A stretch of 64,000 bases of DNA. It comes from Parafrankia sp. EUN1f. Its GTDB lineage: Bacteria > Actinomycetota > Actinomycetes > Frankiales > Frankiaceae. The stretch lies in assembly GCF_000177675.1 (NCBI RefSeq), contig NZ_ADGX01000005.1, positions 1 through 64,000 of the forward strand, in the 5' to 3' direction. Made by a program: the position numbers and the translations under genes. A model generated the notes under the pieces. The model was not told where the DNA came from and searched no databases. It saw nothing but the letters and a program-made list of their open reading frames with translations. Positions 8,554-16,794 of the stretch are shown here, in pieces (the stretch's first letter is position 1; each line of letters opens with the position of its first letter).

Positions 8554-10128
8554 ATGGCGAACCTGGCACAGCTGCTGGAGGACACGGCCGCGACCTACCC
8601 GGGCCGGGAGGCGCTCGTCCTCGGCCCCGCCCGCGTCACCTATGCCCAGCTCGACGGCGCCGCCAGCCAGGTCGCGAACCTGCTGGTGGCCAGCGGCATC
8701 CAGCCCGGCGACAAGGTCGCGCTCAGCTGCGTGAACGTGCCGCACTTCACGATCGTCTACTTCGGCATCCTCAAGGCGGGTGCGGTGGTCGTGCCCCTCA
8801 ACGTGCTGCTGCGAAGCCGGGAGATCGCCTACCACCTCGACGATTCCGACGCCCGCGCGTACTTCTGCTTCCAGGGCACTCCCGATCTGCCCATCGCGGC
8901 CGAGGGGTACGCCGGGTTCGTCGAGACGCCCGGCTGTGAGCACTTCTTCGTCATCACGGTCGACCCGGCCGCCGCCTCGCCGGTGCAGGGAACGCCGCAG
9001 CGCCCGGTGCGGACCCTCGGGCAGGCCGTCGCCGACCAGCCGGCGACCTTCCGCGGCGTCGAGACCGCGGACGACGACACCGCCGTCATCCTCTACACCT
9101 CGGGCACCACCGGCCAGCCCAAGGGAGCGGAGCTGCGCCACCGCAACATGCGCGACAACGCGCTGGTCGCCCGTGATGTGTTCCAGTGTGATCCCACTCG
9201 CCCCGACACCTACCTGTGCGTGCTGCCGCTGTTCCACTCGTTCGGCCAGACGGTCACCCAGAACAGCGCGATCGCGTTCGGGGGACGCTGCGTGCTGCTG
9301 CCGCGGTTCGAGGCGGGCGCGGCGATCCAGACCATGCTGGACGAGCAGGTCACCGTCTTCGCCGGGGTTCCCACGATGTACTGGAGCCTGCTCGACGCGC
9401 TTGCGCGGGACCCGTCGATCGACGTCGAAACACTGGCCGGCAACCTGCGCATCGCCATCTCCGGCGGTGCGGCGCTGCCGGTCGAGGTGCACCGGCAGTT
9501 CGAGAAGCAGTTCGGCGTCACGATCATGGAGGGCTACGGGCTGTCCGAGACATCCCCGGTCGCCTCGTTCTCGCTGTACGGCCAGCCGCCGCGGGTGGGC
9601 TCCATAGGTGTTCCGGTCCGCGGGATCGAGATGAAGCTGCTCGACCCGGCGAGCTGGGACGAGATCACCGAGCCCGGGGGCATCGGCGAGGTCGCCATCC
9701 GCGGGCACAACGTGATGAAGGGGTACTACAAGCGGGCCGAGGCGACCGAGCAGGCGCTGCGGGACGACTGGTTCCGCACCGGTGACCTCGGCCGCAGGGA
9801 CGCCGACGGCTGGTACTACATCGTCGACCGGTCGAAGGACATGATCCTGCGCAACGGGTTCAACGTCTATCCGCGTGAGGTCGAGGAGGTCCTGCTGACC
9901 CATCCCGGCGTCTCGCTCGCGGCGGTCATCGGCATTCCGCATCCGAGTCACGGCGAGGAGATCAAGGCCGTCGTCATCCGGGAGAAGAGCGCCACCGTCA
10001 CCGCCGAGGAACTGATCGCGTGGGCGAAGGAGCAGATGGCCGCCTACAAGTACCCGCGTGTCGTGGAGTTCGTGGACGCGCTGCCCATGACCGCCACCGG
10101 CAAGATCCTCAAGCGCGAGCTTTCCTGA
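8554..10128 (+). CDS. AMP-dependent acyl-CoA/acyl-ACP ligase
   Basis: 524 aa from the ATG at 8554 (MANLAQLLED), preceded by a GAGGACGAGG ribosome site; an ATG-like start 13 codons earlier has no better site. All ANL-superfamily hallmarks are present: P-loop YTSGTTGQPKG, GYGLSETSP, the hinge region DRSKDMILRNGFNVYP and the catalytic Lys in TATGKILKREL. It activates a carboxylate to acyl-AMP and transfers it to CoA, or possibly to the phosphopantetheine of the neighbouring ACP. Divergent from the desaturase-ACP operon with about 260 bp between, which suggests joint regulation. It resembles fatty-acid ligases in length and motifs; chain specificity is unknown. Confidence 0.93.
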   Translation: MANLAQLLEDTAATYPGREALVLGPARVTYAQLDGAASQVANLLVASGIQPGDKVALSCVNVPHFTIVYFGILKAGAVVVPLNVLLRSREIAYHLDDSDARAYFCFQGTPDLPIAAEGYAGFVETPGCEHFFVITVDPAAASPVQGTPQRPVRTLGQAVADQPATFRGVETADDDTAVILYTSGTTGQPKGAELRHRNMRDNALVARDVFQCDPTRPDTYLCVLPLFHSFGQTVTQNSAIAFGGRCVLLPRFEAGAAIQTMLDEQVTVFAGVPTMYWSLLDALARDPSIDVETLAGNLRIAISGGAALPVEVHRQFEKQFGVTIMEGYGLSETSPVASFSLYGQPPRVGSIGVPVRGIEMKLLDPASWDEITEPGGIGEVAIRGHNVMKGYYKRAEATEQALRDDWFRTGDLGRRDADGWYYIVDRSKDMILRNGFNVYPREVEEVLLTHPGVSLAAVIGIPHPSHGEEIKAVVIREKSATVTAEELIAWAKEQMAAYKYPRVVEFVDALPMTATGKILKRELS

Positions 10129-10144
10129 ACGATCAGCATGGGAC

Positions 10145-10186
10145 GCACGCCGCACGCCGCACGCCGCACGCCGCACGCCGCACGCC
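10145..10186. repeat. Six tandem 7-bp units (GCACGCC) followed by a 16-bp palindrome
   Basis: Six perfect copies of GCACGCC, overlapping at the right with a perfect palindrome CGCCTGCGCGCAGGCG at 10183-10198. It sits between the convergent ligase and phytase-like genes. The palindrome could act as a shared transcription terminator; the heptamers look like slipped-strand expansion. Confidence 0.85.
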
Positions 10187-10289
10187 TGCGCGCAGGCGCG
10201 TGAGACGCGTGAGAGCGGAACCGGGTGAGAGCGGAAGCAGGGGGAGCGGAGGCCAGGCGCGGGGTGCAGGGCGCCTGACCTCCGCTGGA

Positions 10290-11936
10290 TCAGTGCCGGC
10301 CGCCGTTCCTGACGGTGATGGTGACGGTCGCGGTGCTGGTGCCGGCGGGGAGCCTGGTCGTGTCGACCACCAGGAACGCCCCGTCGTCCTGCTGGCCGTT
10401 CGGCAGGATCTTGGCCTTCAGCTGGAACGGCGCCGCCGTGTTCGTCACGCCGTTGATGCCGAAGTCGTTGTCGTTGGTGATGACGAGCGTCCGTCCGCCG
10501 TCGGTCGTCGCGACGCCCTCGACCTTGTCGTGGCCGAAGAAGCCACCGGTCGGGTCGAGGGTGCTGACCAGGCCCACGACGTCCACGTCCACCTTCTTGC
10601 TGACCGGGCGGATGCCGGCCGCGGCCAGCGTCGCCGTCGCGGTCGCGGTGTCGGAGCTGCCGACCGTGGCCTCGATGGTCTTCTGGGCGCTGCCCAGCAG
10701 CAGGCCGCCCTTGGCCGCGGTGTACACCGCGCCCGGCACCGACGCCTGCGGGCCGACGTCGGTCGCGCCGAACAGGTCGATCGCGAAGATCTTCTTGACG
10801 GCACCGGGCTCGAAGTTTCCGTCCCGCTCGGTGACCAGGAACCTCGAGTTGCCGATCGCGGTGATCTCACTGACCGCGCCGACGTTGCGCACCGGGTCGT
10901 CCAGCAGGTAGAGGTACTCGTGGGTGGCCTTCGTGCGCAGATCGTAGGTGACGATCCGCAGGGTGGTCACGGTCGCCGGCTTCGGCGTCAGGTCCTTCTG
11001 CGCCAGCGCGGACTGCATCATCCCGACGAGCGTCGTGCCGTCCGGCGTGATGGTCAGGCCCTCCATGCCCCGGTTCGGCATCCGGTTGGCGAGCTCCGCG
11101 GGCAGCGCGCCGTTGAAGGGGGAGAGACGCTCGATCGCCTTGCCGTCACGGTCGAAGTGCGTGATGTACGGTCCGTACTCGTCGGAGATCCAGAACGTGC
11201 CGTCGCGCAGCGCGACCAGGCCCTCGGGGTCGTAGCCGTTCGGATCGGCGGTGAGCGTGTTCCCGTTCAGGTCGAGGATCGTCTCGCCGGTGCTCGCCTC
11301 GGTGCTGACCCGCCCGTTGTAGGGCGTGCCGTCGGCGGCGCGCAGAGGGATGGTCTTCTCCAGCACCGCCCTGCCGTCGACGAGCTTGAACTTCCCGATC
11401 TTCGGGGCGAAGGACGGGATCGGCTCGATCTTCACACCGCCCGGGCCGTCGACATTCGGGCCACGGTCGGTCAGACCGTAGAACTCGTTCCTGGAGCCGG
11501 GCACGGGGTACACGGACGACCCGTAGGCACCGCCTGAGATGGTGACGCCGCCGATGGTGGCGAGCGGGGCGACCTGTGTCTGGTAGACGCTGACCGCGTC
11601 ACTGACGGTGTAGCTGAAGCTGTCGGTACCGGTGAAGCCGGCCTTCGGCGTGTAGCTGAAGAAGCCGTCCGCGGTGAGACTCAGCGTTCCGTTCGTGGGC
11701 GTGGTGTTCGAAACCAGGGTGACGGGCTCGCCGTTGTCGTTACGAAGGATGCCCCCGGCACGTACCGAGAGCGTCTTTCCGGCGGACACGCTGTAGGTGT
11801 CGTCACGAGCCTGCAGCCTTTCGTCGGGACGCGATCCGCCCCCGCTGGCCTGGGCGGCGCCGGCGGCGACACCGGCGCCGAGCAGCGCGACAGCCAGTGC
11901 GCCAGCGGTCACGCTGGTTCGGCTCGGTCGATTCAT
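10290..11936 (-). CDS. Secreted esterase-like/phytase-family protein with N-terminal Ig-like (tandem-95) domain
   Basis: 548 aa from the ATG at 11936, which has a GGGGGGAA ribosome site; an upstream GTG would add 12 residues before the signal peptide. A Sec signal peptide (TAGALAVALLGAGVAAGAAQA) is followed by a cadherin/tandem-95-type repeat (about 50-115, DDTYSVSAGKTL...GFFSYTPKAGFTGTDSFSYT). The large C-terminal region has YGLTDRGPN, DPEGLVALRDGTFWISDEYG and NRGMEGLTITPDG, characteristic of the esterase-like-activity-of-phytase family, a beta-propeller. Probably exported and possibly acting on phosphate or other esters; no activity can be assigned to this copy. Isolated gene, convergent with the ligase. 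Confidence 0.87.
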   Translation of the reverse strand: MNRPSRTSVTAGALAVALLGAGVAAGAAQASGGGSRPDERLQARDDTYSVSAGKTLSVRAGGILRNDNGEPVTLVSNTTPTNGTLSLTADGFFSYTPKAGFTGTDSFSYTVSDAVSVYQTQVAPLATIGGVTISGGAYGSSVYPVPGSRNEFYGLTDRGPNVDGPGGVKIEPIPSFAPKIGKFKLVDGRAVLEKTIPLRAADGTPYNGRVSTEASTGETILDLNGNTLTADPNGYDPEGLVALRDGTFWISDEYGPYITHFDRDGKAIERLSPFNGALPAELANRMPNRGMEGLTITPDGTTLVGMMQSALAQKDLTPKPATVTTLRIVTYDLRTKATHEYLYLLDDPVRNVGAVSEITAIGNSRFLVTERDGNFEPGAVKKIFAIDLFGATDVGPQASVPGAVYTAAKGGLLLGSAQKTIEATVGSSDTATATATLAAAGIRPVSKKVDVDVVGLVSTLDPTGGFFGHDKVEGVATTDGGRTLVITNDNDFGINGVTNTAAPFQLKAKILPNGQQDDGAFLVVDTTRLPAGTSTATVTITVRNGGRH

Positions 11937-12660
11937 ATGTTCCCCCCCTTTTGGCCGCGCGCCCGATGGCACGCGCCGTAGAGCTTCTGCCGCCGTGATG
12001 GACGCCGGGCATCCCGCAAATGGACCATCCGTAAACCGCGCCTGACATGTCGATGATCGGCAATGGGTCTGACCTGCGATGATTCATCTGCTCGGGTGCG
12101 TCTGCGGTGATGGTCCAGTGGCGCTCCGATACGTTCCCGGCGCGGTTCGGTGGGGCCTTGGGGAGGTGTGGGCGTGACCTCGGCCCGGAGGTGCGCTGCG
12201 CTGCGCGGCCGTGCCGGCCGGTGTGGCGGTGCGCCGGTGCCGCGGTGAGGATCTTCGTGGTCTTCCCAGCGGCCGCAGGGAGTCCGTGGTACCTCTAGAT
12301 GATTAAGTTGTTACTTGCGTCTCATCTAATTCGTCTATAGCCTAAAGCAGTCGACTTGTATGACTGGTGGGGGTGCGTGCGGGGTCAGGTTGTGATCCAT
12401 TTCCCGCATGATTCCGACGCGTGACCAGGGGAGCTGTCCCTCGCCTGTCCGCCGTGAACGTCGGGATTCGGGTGTGGAGCCTGCGGCGAGTGAAGTCCGG
12501 TTCCGGTCGATGCGCCTGAGCGGCATCGACCCAACGCCGCGCGGGTCGCCTCTCAACCAGAAACGCGGGCCGGTCGTGCAGTATACGTCGTGACAAATCC
12601 ATGGGCTGGTAGCGCTCGGCCGCACTGCTTTCGAGCGCCTGGAACCGAAGGACTGACCAC
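11937..12660. other. Intergenic region with an AT-rich patch
   Basis: 724 bp with no convincing gene. Around 12296-12360 the base composition drops sharply in GC (TAGATGATTAAGTTGTTACT), unlike everything around it. This may be the regulatory region of the solute-binding protein gene starting at 12661. No clean -35/-10 pair with standard spacing could be made out. Confidence 0.5.
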
Positions 12661-14010
12661 GTGCCTGTGAAGAGGCTTGAACTCCACTTAGGGCGGCTGG
12701 TGGCACTGGTCGCCGCGCTGGGTGTCCTGCTCGTCGCATGCTCCAATTCGTCGGGATCGGACTCGACGGAGAACAAGGGCGGTAGCGGCGGTGCGGTGGT
12801 CGCGAACAGCGCGCCCGGGGTGACCGCGGACGCGATCAACTTCTCCATGCTTGCCACCAAGAGCAACAACCCGACCGGCGCCTGCATATACGACTGCTAC
12901 GCCCAGGGCATCGAGGCCTATTTCGCCTTCCGGAACAGCGAGGGCGGGGTTCACGACCGCAAGCTCGCGCTGACCGAGAAGATCGATGACCAGCTCGGCC
13001 AGAACAAGCAGGGCGCACTTAAGATCATCAACGACAACAACACCTTCGGCACCTTCAGCGCCGCCCAGCTTCCCCTGGGATGGGGTGACCTGGCGGAGGC
13101 GGGTGTTCCGCAGTATGTGTGGGCCATCCAGCCGGCGGCCATGGCCGGCCACGACGACATCTGGGGCAACGCGGGCATCATCTGCCTGGACTGCACGGCA
13201 CGCTACTACCCGTACGCCGCCACGCTGGTCGGCGCGAAGAAGATCGCGGCGCTGGGCTACGGAGTCTCGGACAGCTCGAAGCGGTGCACCCAGTCGGTGC
13301 GCGACTCGATCGAGCTCTACAAGGCGGACACCGGGCAGGAAGTCGTCTACTACAACGAAGGCCTGGCGTTCGGCCTGCCGAACGGAGTCGGCCCCGAGGT
13401 GTCGGCGATAAAGCGCGCCGGGGCCGATATGGTCATTACCTGCTTCGACCTGAACGGTCAGAAGACTCTCGCGCAGGAACTGCAGCGCCAGGGCCTCGCG
13501 GACGTCAAGCTCCTGCACCCGAACTCCTACGACCAGAAGTTCGTGGAGGAGGCCGGTGACCTGTTCGAGGGCGACATCGTGCAGGTGCAGTTCCGCCCCT
13601 TCGAGGCGGACGCCGGTGACAGCGGCCTCGGCGACTTCAAGAAGTGGATGGAGAAGACCGGCGCGGAGATCTCCGAGGTTGCGATGATCGGCTGGATCGA
13701 CGCCGACATCGCCTACCAGGGAATCCTCAAGGCCGGCCCGTCCTTCACGCGCCAGAGCGTGATCGACGCGACGAACAAGATCACCGATTACACCGCCGAC
13801 GGCCTGATCGCGCCCATCGACTGGACACGGATGCACGAGAGTGCGACCCAGAAGGATCCGACGACCCACGGCGCAAAGCAGGAATGCGCGAGTTTCGTCC
13901 AGATCAAGGGCGGGAAGTTCCAGATGGTCGGTGCGACGAAGGAGAAGCCCTGGGTCTGCTGGTCCAACGCGAACCGCGACTGGGCCGACCCGACGAAGAC
14001 CTCCTTCTGA
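12661..14010 (+). CDS. Branched-chain-amino-acid-type ABC substrate-binding lipoprotein
   Basis: 449 aa. The GTG start gives a lipoprotein signal with lipobox LLVAC (Cys about residue 26), then a Ser/Gly/Asn linker and a periplasmic-binding-protein type I fold. The family is that of LivK-like receptors, with ligands from amino acids to aromatic acids, amides and steroid fragments. Several Cys residues (YDCYAQ, CLDCTARYYP, CFDLNG) suggest disulfides. No permease or ATPase gene lies next to it, so it is an orphan receptor that may use a transporter elsewhere, perhaps the fused Liv system at 34.8-38.6 kb. An alternative in-frame GTG lies two codons later. Confidence 0.88.
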   Translation: MPVKRLELHLGRLVALVAALGVLLVACSNSSGSDSTENKGGSGGAVVANSAPGVTADAINFSMLATKSNNPTGACIYDCYAQGIEAYFAFRNSEGGVHDRKLALTEKIDDQLGQNKQGALKIINDNNTFGTFSAAQLPLGWGDLAEAGVPQYVWAIQPAAMAGHDDIWGNAGIICLDCTARYYPYAATLVGAKKIAALGYGVSDSSKRCTQSVRDSIELYKADTGQEVVYYNEGLAFGLPNGVGPEVSAIKRAGADMVITCFDLNGQKTLAQELQRQGLADVKLLHPNSYDQKFVEEAGDLFEGDIVQVQFRPFEADAGDSGLGDFKKWMEKTGAEISEVAMIGWIDADIAYQGILKAGPSFTRQSVIDATNKITDYTADGLIAPIDWTRMHESATQKDPTTHGAKQECASFVQIKGGKFQMVGATKEKPWVCWSNANRDWADPTKTSF

Positions 14011-14070
14011 GATCCGCGGAGTAGTTCCCACGCGGAGTAGTTCCCGCAGACGGTTCCTCCCCTGCACCAC

Positions 14071-14100
14071 GGGCTGGTCGGCAGCGTTGCCGGCCAGCCC
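14071..14100 (+). terminator. Hairpin terminator after the binding-protein gene
   Basis: Arms GGGCTGGTCGGCA (14071-14083) and TGCCGGCCAGCCC (14088-14100) pair over 13 bp with one G-U pair and a 4-nt loop, 60 nt past the stop. Just before it, the string CGCGGAGTAGTTCCC occurs twice (about 14017-14048). Confidence 0.6.
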
Positions 14101-14248
14101 GTCCGCGTCTGGGCCGTCGAGCACTTCCCGATGTCGCCGGCGGCGGTTAGCCCTCCAGGTACGCGCCCGGTCGGCTCTCCTCGCGGATCATGCCGCGCCC
14201 GGGAAGCCGAACGTGCGCGATCCGACCGTTTTTCGATCAGAATGATCT

Positions 14249-14356
14249 GTGGACCCGCGTGCGGTCAGCAACTGGCCGGACTTCGACCCGGCCGGCCGCC
14301 CCCGCGCGGCGACCGTCGTCGTCCGCCGCAAGGACGGCAGGAAGATCGGTTCCTGA
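14249..14356 (+). other. Short coding-like ORF (35 aa), possible gene remnant
   Basis: GTG at 14249, in-frame TGA immediately upstream, stop at 14356. The peptide (VDPRAVSNWPDFDPAGRPRA then ATVVVRRKDGRKIGS) has natural amino-acid usage and strong third-position GC, unlike the flanking DNA. It reads like the C-terminal end of a larger protein, so it may be a leftover gene fragment or a small protein. No ribosome site is obvious. It lies in an otherwise geneless stretch of about 670 bp between the binding-protein and ketosynthase genes. Confidence 0.3.
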
Positions 14357-14377
14357 CCTGTCACACCGCAGCACCGC

Positions 14378-14415
14378 GCGGGTCCACCGGTCGATCGCCT
14401 GACCGGTGGACCCGC
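14378..14415. terminator. Perfect 15-bp hairpin
   Basis: Arms GCGGGTCCACCGGTC (14378-14392) and GACCGGTGGACCCGC (14401-14415) with an 8-nt loop. It follows the short coding-like ORF by 21 nt and may be the terminator of a former gene. The remaining 270 bp up to the ketosynthase show no other feature. Confidence 0.55.
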
Positions 14416-14682
14416 TGTTGTCGGATCGCCCGTTCGAAACATCGAATCGATGGCGGGGAGAAGGCCGGCCGAGGGTTGGAACCGGCGCCCGGATCCTATT
14501 CTGGGCTCTGGCCGGTCAGCGCATTCGTGGGATGGTCTCCGCCGGGCCGGGCCTGGTTTCCGGTGGATGGCATTTCCTGACCGAACGCGGACAGCTCGGA
14601 TCGGCTGGCGTTCCGCCGCGACTTTCGCCGCGCGGGAATGCCCGGATGCGAAACGGTCGGAACGCGGGGAGGAAACCCGGAG

Positions 14683-15975
14683 ATGACGTCCTACAGCCCG
14701 CAGGAAAAGACGAGCTCCGACGAATCCGACGGCACCGGGAACCGCCGCCGTGGCAGCGGGGGCCGACAGGTGGTCGTCACCGGGGTCGGGCTGACGACGC
14801 CGCTCGGCGGTGACGTGGCCGACTCGTGGGCGGGGGTGCTCGCCGGGCGCAGCGGCGTGCGGGCGCTGACCGCGCCCTGGGCGAGCGAGCTGCCGGTCCG
14901 GATCGCCGCGCCGGTCGCCGTCGAGCCTCCCCTTGCCCGGGTCGAGGCGCGCAGCCTGGACCGCGGCCAGCAGCTGGCCGTCGTCGCGGCCCGTGAGGCC
15001 TGGGCGGACGCGGGTGATCCGGCGCTCGAGCCGGAGCGGCTCGCGGTCGTGATCGGTTCCGGGGTCGGGGGCGTCACCACCCTGCTCTCCCAGAGCGACA
15101 TCTTCCGCGACCGTGGGCACCGGCGGGTCTCCCCGTTCCTGGTTCCGATGATCATGCCGAACGGGCCGGCGTCCGCGGTCGGCCTGGCGCTCGGTGCCCG
15201 GGCGGGTGTGCACGCCCCGGTCAGCGCCTGCGCGTCCGGTGCCGAGGCGATCGCCTACGCGCTGGACCTCATCCAGCTCGGCCGGGCGGACGTCGTCGTC
15301 GCCGGTGGCACCGAGGCGGCGGTCCACCCGCTGCCGCTGACCGGGTTCGCCCAGATGCAGGCGCTGTCGCGGCGTAACGACGATCCTGGGTCGGCGTCAC
15401 GGCCGTTCGACAAGTCCCGGGACGGCTTCGTGCTCGGCGAGGGCGCGGGTGTGCTCGTGCTCGAGGCCGCCGAACACGCCGCCGCGCGGGGAGCCAGGGT
15501 CCTCGCGACCCTCGGTGGCGCCGGTATCAGCTCCGACGCGCATCACGTCGCCGCCCCCGACCCGACCGGAGCCGGTGCCGCCCGCGCCATCCGGCATGCC
15601 CTGAACTCCGCCGGGATAGGCCCGGCCGACGTGGTCCACGTGAACGCCCACGCGTCGGCGACACCGGCCGGCGACGTGGCCGAGAGCCGTGGGCTGCGCG
15701 CCGCCCTCGGCCCGGCGCTCGACGGCGTCGCGGTGACCTCGACGAAGTCGATGACCGGCCACCTGCTCGGCGCGTCCGGTGCCGTCGAGGCGGTGTTCGC
15801 GGTCCTGTCACTGCGGGACGGCCTCGCCCCGGCCACCCGCAACCTCACCTCGCTGGACGACGAGATCCACCTCGACGTCGTCGCCGTCGACAACAGGCCG
15901 CTGCGCCCCGGCGCGGTGCTCTCGACGTCCTTCGGCTTCGGTGGCCACGACGTGTGCCTGGTGTTCGTCCGCTGA
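14683..15975 (+). CDS. Beta-ketoacyl-ACP synthase (KAS I/II, FabF-like)
   Basis: 430 aa from the ATG at 14683 (MTSYSPQEKT), with a GGGAGGAAA ribosome site. Thiolase-fold condensing enzyme with the Cys-His-His triad: C183 in SACASGAEA, H323 in NAHASATPAGD, and H360 with K355 in TKSMTGHLLGASG. The first His motif reads HASAT where family members usually have HGTST. It condenses malonyl-ACP with an acyl thioester. It is a lone gene, not in a fab operon or a PKS, so a specialised chain-extension role is likely. Its 3' end converges with the TetR gene (10 bp), and an SDR of the ketoacyl-reductase type lies about 2 kb away. Confidence 0.92.
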   Translation: MTSYSPQEKTSSDESDGTGNRRRGSGGRQVVVTGVGLTTPLGGDVADSWAGVLAGRSGVRALTAPWASELPVRIAAPVAVEPPLARVEARSLDRGQQLAVVAAREAWADAGDPALEPERLAVVIGSGVGGVTTLLSQSDIFRDRGHRRVSPFLVPMIMPNGPASAVGLALGARAGVHAPVSACASGAEAIAYALDLIQLGRADVVVAGGTEAAVHPLPLTGFAQMQALSRRNDDPGSASRPFDKSRDGFVLGEGAGVLVLEAAEHAAARGARVLATLGGAGISSDAHHVAAPDPTGAGAARAIRHALNSAGIGPADVVHVNAHASATPAGDVAESRGLRAALGPALDGVAVTSTKSMTGHLLGASGAVEAVFAVLSLRDGLAPATRNLTSLDDEIHLDVVAVDNRPLRPGAVLSTSFGFGGHDVCLVFVR

Positions 15976-15984
15976 CCGGGTGCG

Positions 15985-16724
15985 TCACCGCCCGCCCGAC
16001 CGGTGACCTGGCCGGTCCGGCGGGTCGTGGCGGTCGTGGCGGTCCCGCAGATGTTGCAGGCCGGCCACGATGAAGTCCAGTTCCAGCTCGAAGGGCTGTG
16101 GGACGCCGTCGCGCAGGATCCGGCGCAGGCGCGGCACCTGCTCGGGGGGAGCTCCGCGAGGGCCCGGCGGACCTCGGTGACCGTGGGATGTTCCCCGAAG
16201 TGCCTGGTGACCAGGATGTCCTTGGCGTTGGAGAAGACCATCCGGGTCACCAGGTTGAGGGCGACCATGGCATCGGCCTCGTCGAAGCCGCCGTCGACGA
16301 GACTGTCGACCAACGCCTCGGCCGGCATCAGGACGCCGGCTCCCGGCAGCCGGGTGATCAGCAGCGACAGCGAGGCCTCACGCAGCAGCACGCGCCGGAC
16401 GCCGCGCGCGTAGACGCGGACGGCGTCACGCCAGTCCTCGGTGGGCAGGGCCAGGTGCTCGAGCTCGTTCGCCAGTGTCTGGGCGGTGATGAGCTCGAGG
16501 AGCTCCTCGCGACCGGACACGTAGTAGCTGACGGCCTTGCGGTCCACGCCGAGCCGGTCGGCGACGGCCTGGATGGTCACGTTCGCGGGGGTGAGGGCGG
16601 CGGCCGCGTCGACGACCATCTGCCGGCTGATCCGTGCCGGTCGACCGGCACGGCGCCGGGAGCTCCCCTCCACGGCGGCCGGGATGACGTTCCGCGGCCC
16701 GGAGCTGGTGCTGTCCGCTGACAC
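15985..16724 (-). pseudogene. TetR-family regulator, frameshifted near its C-terminus
   Basis: Starts at GTG 16724 with a GGGAG ribosome site. An N-terminal extension precedes the HTH (about 40-80, VTIQAVADRLGVDRKAVSYY) and a TetR C-terminal domain. Near 16144-16149 the frame breaks in a run of six G (C on the coding strand). Adding one base restores EQVPRLRRILRDGVPQPFEL, a normal TetR ending, with a stop at 15985-15987. Uncorrected, the frame runs on to 15543, antisense to the ketosynthase, with non-native composition. The defect is either a homopolymer sequencing error or a real recent mutation. Probable targets are the orphan ABC gene behind it and the 28-bp dyad upstream of that gene. Confidence 0.8.
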
Positions 16725-16794
16725 GATTCTCCCAGGCTGTTCGTTCGAGGGTGCGAGGTGCCGTGTGCTCGGTGGGTATGGCGGCCGGGGGCCT

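Noticed and set aside
10145-10186. Possible CRISPR array
   Set aside because: 7-bp head-to-tail units without spacers; no cas genes nearby.
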